Shown: in pieces, positions 56,955-64,000 of the stretch
Position numbering within the stretch: the first letter of the stretch is position 1
How the letters are laid out: every line of letters starts with the position of its first letter
NCBI RefSeq assembly: GCF_009831655.1
Contig: NZ_WRPA01000006.1
Coordinates: 174,759-238,758, forward strand
Length of the DNA stretch: 64,000 bases
Source of the DNA: Shewanella insulae
GTDB taxonomy: Bacteria > Pseudomonadota > Gammaproteobacteria > Enterobacterales > Shewanellaceae
Direction: 5' to 3'
The notes under the pieces: generated by a model
Seen by the model: the letters and a program-made list of their open reading frames with translations, nothing else
What the model was told of the DNA's origin: nothing
Databases searched by the model: none
Position numbers and translations under genes: made by a program

Positions 56955-58823
56955 ATGCAAGAGTCAATAAAAGCGCAAGATAGAACGCTAGGTGATTGGT
57001 ATAACGCAATATTAAACGGTCGAATCAAACTCCCTCGATTTCAACGTTATGAAGCGTGGGACAAGGGTCGTATTTGCAGCCTGTATGACACCATTCTTAA
57101 CAACTTACCTGTTGGTGTGGCATTGGTGCTGAATGTCGAGGCAAGCAAAGAGCCTTTCATTTCACGCTATATAAGCCATGCAGAGCCTTCCTCACCTGAA
57201 TTTGCCACGCAGCACCTTTTAGATGGTCAACAACGCTTAACTGCTTTTTGGCGTGCTATGCACAATAGCTATGAGTGGAATACTTACTTCGCTTATATTC
57301 CGGAGTTCGATGATAATGCAAATACTGAAGTAGATTTTGAGTATTCTTGTCGTGTGATAAGCCGCTGGCAGAAAAAAGATAATAAACAGTTATACCCACT
57401 TTGGGCTAACTCACCGAAAGAGTGTTTAAAGCGTGCTTTACTTCCTCTTTCTTTGCTAAAGCCTGGAGATACTAATCAAACCGAGATCGATGACTGGCTC
57501 AAAGCCGCTATTGGTGATGAGAAGCCAAACATTCAGCAGTACCTTGCAGAGGTAACCCCTGAAGAACAGTTAGGTGCCATTAAAAAGTTTCAACAAGATA
57601 ATGACGAGTATGAGGCGAAAGAAAAACGCTTACGTGAGGTCATTAACTTACTCAAAGTTCGTATCACTCACTACAATATGCCTTACTTAGCGCTTCCAGT
57701 GACAACGCCAAAAGATGTTGCGCTACAAGTGTTTATCAATATGAATACCAACAGTAAACCGCTATCGCTTTACGACATCATTGTTGCAGAAGTAGAAAGT
57801 ATAAAAGGCATTTCTTTGCATGACGCCCAACAAGAACTCCTGGCAAAACATTCTGACATTGAACACTACGAAGACCCAGGTTGGTTGATGCTAACCACTG
57901 CCGCTTTACTGCAAGACAAAGCACCTAACCAGCGTGGTGCCTTGGATATGTGTAAAGCCAAGATGGTCGAACAGTGGGATCAAGTTGAAACTGGCCTTGG
58001 GCGAATGGCAAGCTTTTTGTCAGAGCAGGGTATTTTTGACTATCAAAGGCTACCGACTAATGCCGTCTTAGCGGTTCTTGCCGCTTGTTTTGCAGAAGCA
58101 CCAGAAAATGGCGATAAGCTAGGCTATATCAAGAATGTACTCACTCGCTATGTATGGCGAGCATTTTTTACTTCACGGTACGAGAACTCTACAGCAAGTC
58201 GAGCTTTTGCAGATTACAAAGTTATTCGTGAGGTTTGCTTCAATGGCTCTGATGCAGAGCAAGCACTGAACGATGCTCCTGTATTTAATGAAAAGCTGGT
58301 GGATATTGAACAGTTACTTGTAGAAGGATGGCCGAAAAAAACAGGGTCTTTGAGACGCGGTATTTTAGCAGTAACGACTCGACTAGGGGCGCTCGATTTT
58401 GCTGATTCACAGAAGGCCACATATATTTCTCTTCAACAGCGACATTATCACCATATCTTTCCTGATGCATTGCTAAAAGAAGCAGGGTTGGAAGACGAAA
58501 GCTATCGAGCCCTCAATTGCGCTTTGATATCGGGGCGAACCAATATGCAAATTGGCCGTAAAGAACCGTGGGAGTATTTAGAAGAGCGGGTGGGGCACGT
58601 AGACAGGCAGACAGCGGAATACCGACTTAAAACACACCTAATCGATCCTGTTAGATTGGCCGAAGCCACTTATCAAGGTTTGGAAGGCGCTGATCTGAGT
58701 GCCAAAGTTGAGAAAGACTACAGGGCATTTATGCGCTCTCGAGCTGAGCTTGTATTGAGTGCAGCAACAAAGCTCTGCAACGGTCAAGATATTAGTGTCG
58801 AAGGACTATTTGCTTCTCACTGA
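56955..58823 (+). CDS. GmrSD-like DUF262 and HNH restriction protein (type IV-like)
   Basis: A 622-aa protein. The N-terminal DUF262 domain has LPRFQRYEAWDKGRICSLYDTIL (27-49) and the signature LLDGQQRLTAFW (88-99), and further NTNSKPLSLYDIIVAEV (near 275). The C-terminal DUF1524 domain carries the HNH core: RHYHHIFPDALL (about 496-507) and NCALISGRTNMQIG (about 521-534). GmrS and GmrD domains fused in one chain cut modified phage DNA in type IV systems and in BrxU. Here the gene sits inside a type I operon, 12 bases after the HrgA-like gene. Confidence 0.88.
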   Translation: MQESIKAQDRTLGDWYNAILNGRIKLPRFQRYEAWDKGRICSLYDTILNNLPVGVALVLNVEASKEPFISRYISHAEPSSPEFATQHLLDGQQRLTAFWRAMHNSYEWNTYFAYIPEFDDNANTEVDFEYSCRVISRWQKKDNKQLYPLWANSPKECLKRALLPLSLLKPGDTNQTEIDDWLKAAIGDEKPNIQQYLAEVTPEEQLGAIKKFQQDNDEYEAKEKRLREVINLLKVRITHYNMPYLALPVTTPKDVALQVFINMNTNSKPLSLYDIIVAEVESIKGISLHDAQQELLAKHSDIEHYEDPGWLMLTTAALLQDKAPNQRGALDMCKAKMVEQWDQVETGLGRMASFLSEQGIFDYQRLPTNAVLAVLAACFAEAPENGDKLGYIKNVLTRYVWRAFFTSRYENSTASRAFADYKVIREVCFNGSDAEQALNDAPVFNEKLVDIEQLLVEGWPKKTGSLRRGILAVTTRLGALDFADSQKATYISLQQRHYHHIFPDALLKEAGLEDESYRALNCALISGRTNMQIGRKEPWEYLEERVGHVDRQTAEYRLKTHLIDPVRLAEATYQGLEGADLSAKVEKDYRAFMRSRAELVLSAATKLCNGQDISVEGLFASH

Positions 58824-58868
58824 AGTGGTACTGATTAATACAAAATAAGAACAAGGCTAGGATTATTA

Positions 58869-61800
58869 ATGAAATTTACAGAAGCGAAATTAGAACAGGC
58901 CATAATTAGCCTGCTAGGTGATCAGGGCTACCCTCATCATCATGGCTCTATGATTGAGCGAAAGCCAGAACAAGTGATCATAGAAAGTGATTTGAGAGCT
59001 TATCTAGAAAAGCGTTATGGTGAATTGACTCAAAATGAAATTTCATTAATTGTTCGACAGCTTGAAGGTTTAGCCGCAGGTGACTTATACGAATCTAATA
59101 AACAGTTCTGCAAATGGTTGGCCGATGGTTTTGAGTTTAAACGTGAAGACCCAACACAAAAAGATCTCTACATACATCTACTAGATTTCTCTGGAATTGA
59201 GCTACTAGGCTCAGATAAGCCGCTACCACCTTCATCAGAGAAGACGGACCTCAATATTTATAAAGTTGTAAATCAGTTAGAGATCCAAGGGCGAGAGTAT
59301 AAGCGTATCCCTGATGGCATCCTTTACGTCAATGGGTTGCCGTTGGTCGTATTCGAGTTCAAAAGCGCCGTTCGCGAAAATGACGCAACAATTCACGATG
59401 CTTACCTGCAACTAACCAAAGACTATCGCCGCGAAATCCCGCACCTATTTACTTACAATGCGTTTTGTATCATCAGTGATGGTGTAAATAACAAAATGGG
59501 TAGCTTGTTCGCTGATTACGAGTTTTTCTACGCTTGGCGAAAAGTAACCGGTGATGAGTCGGTCGAAAAAGATGGCATCGATTCATTGCTTACCATGCTA
59601 AATGGCTTGTTCCATAAAACGAGGCTTTGCTCTGTATTTAGGGACTTTATCTATTTCCCGGATGTGTCAAAAGCTGAAGTAAAGATTGTTTGTCGTTATC
59701 CGCAGTTTTACGCAGCGAACAAACTTTATCACAGTGTTAAAAATGCGCAAAAGCCTGCTGGTAATGGTAAAGGCGGTACCTATTTTGGTGCTACAGGCTG
59801 TGGTAAGAGCTTCACTATGCAGTTCTTGGCTAGACGGTTGATGAAGAGTTTGGACTTTGAAAGTCCAACTATTGTCTTCATCACAGATAGAAACGATCTG
59901 GATGAACAGCTGGCTAAGCAGATATGTAATGCGAAAACCTATATTGGTGATAGTACGATTGAAACGGTGAGTAGCCGTGAAGATTTGCGCACCAAGCTTA
60001 AGGGGTTGCAAAGTGGTGGGGTCTTCCTCACCACGATTCAGAAATTTGTTGAAGATATAGAACCGTTGACAAGTCGCTCTAATGTTATCTGTATCTCTGA
60101 TGAAGCGCATCGTAGTCAAATCAACCTAGATCAAAAGCTGGTGGTTACGGATGAGGGGGTTCGTAAGTCATTTGGCTTTGCTCACTATCTACACAAATCA
60201 CTTCCTGAAGCGACGTATGTTGGTTTTACCGGAACCCCAATAGATGCAACCTTAGATGTGTTCGGACCGGTTATTGATAGCTATACAATGACTGAATCGG
60301 TAAAAGATAAGATTACGGTTCGTTTGGTCTATGAGGGTAGAGCCGCAAAAGTGCTTCTCGATGATGTGAAGTTGCAAGAGATTGAGCGTTACTACAACAA
60401 GTGCGCAGAGCAGGGTAGCAATGAGCATCAAATTGAAGAGAGCAAAAAGGCGGTTTCTTCGATTAACACAATACTCGGTGATGATGACCGAATTGAAGCG
60501 CTTGCAGCAGACTTTGTTGCGCACTACGAAAAGAGAGTAGAAGAGGGTTCTACGGTGAGAGGCAAAGCGATGTTTGTCTCGAGTAGCCGTGAAATTGCTT
60601 GGAAGCTCTATCAGCAGTTACAGCAGTTACGACCGGAATGGTTTGAGGTAAAAGAGTGTGAAGAAGGCGCCCAATTAACAGAAAAAGAGCGTGAGTCGGT
60701 TAAGCCGATGGAGCGCGTTAAGCTTGTCATGACAAGCAATAAGAAAAAAGACAGCCACGAACTTTATCAACTTCTGAAGAACAGCGACTCGAATAAAAAA
60801 TTAGCTATTCAATTTAAGAATGAAAAGTCTAATTTTAAGATCGCGATTGTTGTGGATATGTGGCTCACTGGCTTTGACGTGCCATTCCTCGACACTATCT
60901 ATATCGACAAGCCAATTCAGAAGCATAATTTAATTCAAACTATCTCACGGGTTAACCGGACCTATGCAGGGAAGGATAAAGGGCTAGTGGTGGATTACTT
61001 TGGTATTAAGCGCCAAATGAATCAGGCTATCGCACAGTTCTCTAAAGCTGATGAGTCCAATTTTGAAGATATCCAAGCATCGGTAGTTGTAGTTAAAGAT
61101 CACCTAGAGCTGATTGCCAATCTACTGCATAAGTTTGATACCAGTGGTTATTTTAGCGGTGATCCAGTTGCTCAATTAGATTGTTTAAGACAAGCCGCTG
61201 ATTTCTTGATGAGTACTGGTAAAACTGAAAAGCGCTTTATGGCATTGGCGAAGCGTTTAAAAGCGGCGTATGACGTCTGCTGCGGAAGCGAAAACATCTC
61301 GCAAGCAGAGCGTGATCAAACACATTTTTATTTTGCGATCCGCTCTATCATCTTTAAGTTAACGAAAGGCGATGCACCAGACACAGCGCAGATGAATGCC
61401 AAGGTACGTGACATGATTGCTGAGGCTATTCGTGCTGATGGTGTTGAGGAGATCTTTAATCTCGGTGAAGATGGTGCTGACAAAATCGACATCTTTGATG
61501 ACGATTATTTAGCACGGCTCGATAAGTTAAAGCTACCGAATACCAAGATAGAACTTCTGAAAAAGATGCTATCTAAAGCGCTGGGCGAGTTCCAAAAAGT
61601 AAATCAACATAAGGCAATGGATTTCTCTAAACGTTTCAGAGCCTTGGTTGAGCATTACAACGAGCGCAAGGAAGAAGATGCTTTCACTGCTGAAGTGCAT
61701 ATGGAGGCAGTTAATAGCTTTCTAGACTTAATGGCAGGCGTTAAAACCGAAATTGGATCGTTTGTTGATTTAGGGATATCAATCGAAGAGAAAGCTTTCT

Positions 61801-62669
61801 ACGACATTCTCAAACACGTGGCGCAAAAGTATCAATTCCCATATGAGGAAGAACGCTTACTGGAGCTCGCCGCTAAGGTAAAAGAGATTGTCGATGACAA
61901 AGCACGATATCCTAAATGGAATGAGAAAGAAGATATTAAGTCAGCTCTTCGAGTTGAGCTAATGTTGTTGCTGAAGAGCAATGGGTATCCGCCAGTCACT
62001 TATGCAGAAGTCTACAAAGAAGTGTTTGAACAAGCAGAAAACTTTAAAGCAAACAGCGAAACGTCTTTGTTGGTTAAGCAGGAGAAACTAACACCAATAC
62101 GCGTGAACGATAGAACCTTATTCACCTATGAGCAATTGAAGGGCCGTAATGATGTTCTAGAGCTGGCGACATTTAAATTCAAAAATGAATATGATGATTT
62201 CGATCGAGACATTATTAGCCTCAGCCGCCTCGCTTGTTATGAACAAGTTCTGGAAGCTGGTATTTTATCGCCATCTCTTCTAGAAGGAACGTTGGAGTTA
62301 GTTTCGCAGTTAGAAATGCTGTCAGAGGAAGAGGGGTTACCTAGGTACACAGAGAAAACTGACGGTATTATCTGGGCGGTCAAAAATGTCGATGAAGGGT
62401 GTATTGAAACAGAGATAGTTGCCTTCTTCGCTTGTGCCTGGGAAACAATTAATCGCGGGTTAGGTCCGTTTGCTGTAAATATCGTCTATGACCTTGCGAA
62501 AGGATCCACGTTACTGGCACTTGGGGCGTTAGCGACTAGGTACCGTGATATGAAAGCAAGGCGAGCTAAAGAAAAAGTGAAAAGTGAACAAATCATAGAT
62601 AAGACAAATTTAATAGATTACAAAGAGAGCGAAAAGTTGGCTCATTGGCGAAAAAATAGTAAACACTAA
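58869..62669 (+). CDS. hsdR: Type I restriction endonuclease subunit HsdR
   Basis: A 1266-aa motor-nuclease subunit. The nuclease motif is PLVVFEFKSAV (about 157-167, E-x-K), with a preceding aspartate in YKRIPDGILYV. The superfamily 2 helicase has Walker A GATGCGKSFTM (about 307), DEAHRSQ (about 411), FTGTPI and QTISRVNRTYAGKDKGLVVDYFG. The C-terminal helical region contacts HsdM. Length is somewhat above the E. coli EcoKI subunit (1170 aa). The protein is complete with no frameshift. It follows the DUF262 gene by 45 bases and ends the cluster. Confidence 0.95.
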   Translation: MKFTEAKLEQAIISLLGDQGYPHHHGSMIERKPEQVIIESDLRAYLEKRYGELTQNEISLIVRQLEGLAAGDLYESNKQFCKWLADGFEFKREDPTQKDLYIHLLDFSGIELLGSDKPLPPSSEKTDLNIYKVVNQLEIQGREYKRIPDGILYVNGLPLVVFEFKSAVRENDATIHDAYLQLTKDYRREIPHLFTYNAFCIISDGVNNKMGSLFADYEFFYAWRKVTGDESVEKDGIDSLLTMLNGLFHKTRLCSVFRDFIYFPDVSKAEVKIVCRYPQFYAANKLYHSVKNAQKPAGNGKGGTYFGATGCGKSFTMQFLARRLMKSLDFESPTIVFITDRNDLDEQLAKQICNAKTYIGDSTIETVSSREDLRTKLKGLQSGGVFLTTIQKFVEDIEPLTSRSNVICISDEAHRSQINLDQKLVVTDEGVRKSFGFAHYLHKSLPEATYVGFTGTPIDATLDVFGPVIDSYTMTESVKDKITVRLVYEGRAAKVLLDDVKLQEIERYYNKCAEQGSNEHQIEESKKAVSSINTILGDDDRIEALAADFVAHYEKRVEEGSTVRGKAMFVSSSREIAWKLYQQLQQLRPEWFEVKECEEGAQLTEKERESVKPMERVKLVMTSNKKKDSHELYQLLKNSDSNKKLAIQFKNEKSNFKIAIVVDMWLTGFDVPFLDTIYIDKPIQKHNLIQTISRVNRTYAGKDKGLVVDYFGIKRQMNQAIAQFSKADESNFEDIQASVVVVKDHLELIANLLHKFDTSGYFSGDPVAQLDCLRQAADFLMSTGKTEKRFMALAKRLKAAYDVCCGSENISQAERDQTHFYFAIRSIIFKLTKGDAPDTAQMNAKVRDMIAEAIRADGVEEIFNLGEDGADKIDIFDDDYLARLDKLKLPNTKIELLKKMLSKALGEFQKVNQHKAMDFSKRFRALVEHYNERKEEDAFTAEVHMEAVNSFLDLMAGVKTEIGSFVDLGISIEEKAFYDILKHVAQKYQFPYEEERLLELAAKVKEIVDDKARYPKWNEKEDIKSALRVELMLLLKSNGYPPVTYAEVYKEVFEQAENFKANSETSLLVKQEKLTPIRVNDRTLFTYEQLKGRNDVLELATFKFKNEYDDFDRDIISLSRLACYEQVLEAGILSPSLLEGTLELVSQLEMLSEEEGLPRYTEKTDGIIWAVKNVDEGCIETEIVAFFACAWETINRGLGPFAVNIVYDLAKGSTLLALGALATRYRDMKARRAKEKVKSEQIIDKTNLIDYKESEKLAHWRKNSKH

Positions 62670-62803
62670 TTTTCGTTTTCAAAACGTTGGTATTTATGAG
62701 AGCCGGTTACTTTCAACTGTTTAGTCCCAGTAACAGAGAGGCTTCTTTTGCGGCCTCTTGGTACTTTTATAGGTGGTCAGTTGTAGTTATCCAGACTTGA
62801 TTC

Positions 62804-63829
62804 TCATTGCTGGGAAATATGTCCACTCCACCAGCACATTAACTCTCTGCGCCGTTCAATGTAGTCGGCGCGGTTATATGCCGCCCTTACTGTATTTTTA
62901 TCTACATGAGCGAGTGATACTTCAATAAGCTCAGCATCAAAGCCTTCCTCATTGAGTGTGGTGTTGGCTAACGTACGCAGACCGTGAGCAACTAGGCGGC
63001 CTTTGAAGCCCATCCGCTTGAGAGCCATATTGGCTGTTTGTGTATTGGTATGGTTTTTAGGGTTACGATCTGCTGGGAAGATGTATTCCAAATGGCCGCT
63101 TATTGGTTGCATTCGCTCAAGTAATGCTATGACCTGAGGTGTTAGAGGGATGATATGCTCTCACTTCATCTTCATGCGCTCAGCCGGTATCACCCAAACG
63201 GCTTTATCAAGGTTTATCTCCTGCCATTTTGCTTCCGCCGCCTCTGCTGGGCGCGTCATAGTGTGAAGCTGAAATTCAATTAAGCAGCGAGTTGTCAGTT
63301 TTATGCTGGCATATGACAATGCTTCCATTAGCTCAGGCAGCTCAGCTGGTTTGAGCACTTGAATGACCTGGGGGGCTGTTAGCATACTGATTGGAGTATC
63401 ACCCAGGGCGGGGAACAGGTACATCTCAAGACGTCGATATAGCTTCTGGCCATGATTTTCAGAGACTTTCTGCTTTTTTAACTCAAACCAACTGTCAGTT
63501 ACTGATCTTAGCGTGTTCTTAGCATCGATATTTATAGCTTCTCTCTGTTGTTGCTGGTGGTGCTGAGGATCAATGCCTTGAACAAGCAATTCACGTGCTG
63601 CTTCTCTACGTTTTCTTGCTTCGGCTAGTGATACGTCAGGGTAGGAACCAAAGCTAAGGTTGGTTCTTTTGGTGGTAGTGGGGCGAATGTAGTTAAATAG
63701 CCAGCTTTTCGAACCATTAGGTTTTATGCGCAGATTGAGGCCTTACCCATCACACAGACTGTATTCTTTTGCTTTGGGCTTAGCGTTTGCAATTTGGGTT
63801 GCGGTGAGTGTGACTACTATTCTTGCCAT
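62804..63829 (-). pseudogene. P4-type tyrosine integrase, disrupted
   Basis: One frame of 342 codons from ATG 63829 to a TGA at 62804, broken by TAA at 63743-63745 (codon 29) and TGA at 63161-63163 (codon 223). Pieces are KPNGSKSWLFNYIRPTTTKRTNLSFGSYPDVSLAEAR (DUF4102 arm), TMTRPAEAAEAKWQEI (catalytic Arg), AHGLRTLANTTL (His-x-x-Arg), LAHVDKNTVRAAYNRADYIERR (catalytic Tyr). The junction VLKPAELPELMEAL lacks about 70 residues of the core-binding region found in intact members. Three lesions make it inactive. It should have mobilised the island. Confidence 0.9.
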
Positions 63830-63873
63830 GATTGGAACACCAACATTGAGTACCGTGTACCGATGTTACTATC

Positions 63874-64000
63874 TGTAGTGGTCAACTAAAATTGGCCACG
63901 GTTTTGTATTCAAGCCAGTATCTTCGCTCTGACTCATTGGGTGTCAGCCCACCGTTATATTGATGTGGTCTCAGCTGACTGTAATACCCCGTCACATATC
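63874..64000 (-). mobile_element. End of an IS3-family insertion sequence (runs off window)
   Basis: The terminus begins TGTAGTGGTCAACTAAAATT, the TG-type end of IS3-like elements. It lies 44 bases outside the integrase start codon. The opposite end is beyond the window, so target duplication cannot be checked. Confidence 0.75.
63882..64000 (-). CDS. IS3-family transposase, C-terminal end (partial)
   Basis: The reverse strand encodes 38 residues before the TGA at 63882-63884: YVTGYYSQLRPHQYNGGLT then PNESERRYWLEYKTVANFS. NxxRPHQYNGGLTPxE near the end of the DDE domain is the standard IS3-group OrfB tail. The N-terminal part lies beyond the window. Confidence 0.85.
   Translation of the reverse strand, partial: YVTGYYSQLRPHQYNGGLTPNESERRYWLEYKTVANFS

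Larger units (their letters stand above)
51700..63873. mobile_element. Defence island (approximate limits) with serine recombinase and decayed integrase
   Basis: From about 51700 the sequence becomes clearly AT-richer than the preceding genes. It contains a serine recombinase, a six-gene restriction cluster and a disrupted P4-type integrase on the opposite strand. Limits are approximate: the left one is the composition change after purK, and the right one is the IS end. No flanking direct repeat or tRNA attachment site could be recognised because the outer side of the integrase is interrupted by an IS. Confidence 0.7.

Overview
The window looks like chromosome of a marine Gammaproteobacterium, most probably Shewanella. 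The run relA-mazG-pyrG-eno-ftsB-ispD-ispF-truD-surE-pcm-nlpD-rpoS-mutS(reverse)-recA-recX-alaS-csrA followed by a Ser/Arg tRNA cluster is a gammaproteobacterial core order, and the oxaloacetate decarboxylase operon, DUF3649/PepSY/DUF3325 iron genes and many short lipoproteins fit Shewanella. Genus assignment rests on gene order and protein character, not on a search.

Bases 1-19350 are housekeeping: the 3' end of relA, mazG, pyrG, eno, a long co-directional cell-division/isoprenoid/stress run ending in rpoS, convergent mutS, the SOS-controlled recA-recX pair, alaS, csrA, and six tRNA genes (Ser-GCU, four identical Arg-ACG, Ser-GCU). Bases 19789-31673 hold oadGAB (sodium-pumping oxaloacetate decarboxylase), a dicarboxylate/amino-acid symporter, a YqaA-type membrane protein, an M16 metallopeptidase lipoprotein, gshA and two small lipoproteins, one lytic-transglycosylase-like.

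Bases 31957-47675 are a mixed accessory zone: a stand-alone PurE, an ECF sigma/anti-sigma pair, a large tricorn-like exported protease, a predicted outer-membrane barrel, an OsmC protein carrying short tandem repeats, a Fur-type iron cluster, a ribosome hibernation factor, an M35-family exported metalloprotease next to a stand-alone copy of its own N-terminal domain, and an ohr-doxX peroxide-resistance pair with two matching operators.

Bases 47719-51558 hold the most suggestive metabolic arrangement. A CbbR-like LysR regulator is divergent from a very tight operon encoding a small membrane protein, an SbtA-family bicarbonate transporter, PurE and PurK. PurK consumes bicarbonate, so the operon looks like a dedicated bicarbonate-uptake and purine-carboxylation unit. 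It contains the second PurE of the window.

Bases about 51700-63873 form an AT-richer defence island: a serine recombinase, then hsdM, hsdS, a HEPN-motif gene, an HrgA-like gene, a GmrSD-like DUF262/HNH gene and hsdR, all on one strand, followed by a decayed P4-type integrase on the opposite strand and the end of an IS3-family element that runs off the window. A leftover hsdS tail downstream of the HEPN gene indicates that cargo was inserted at the 3' end of hsdS.
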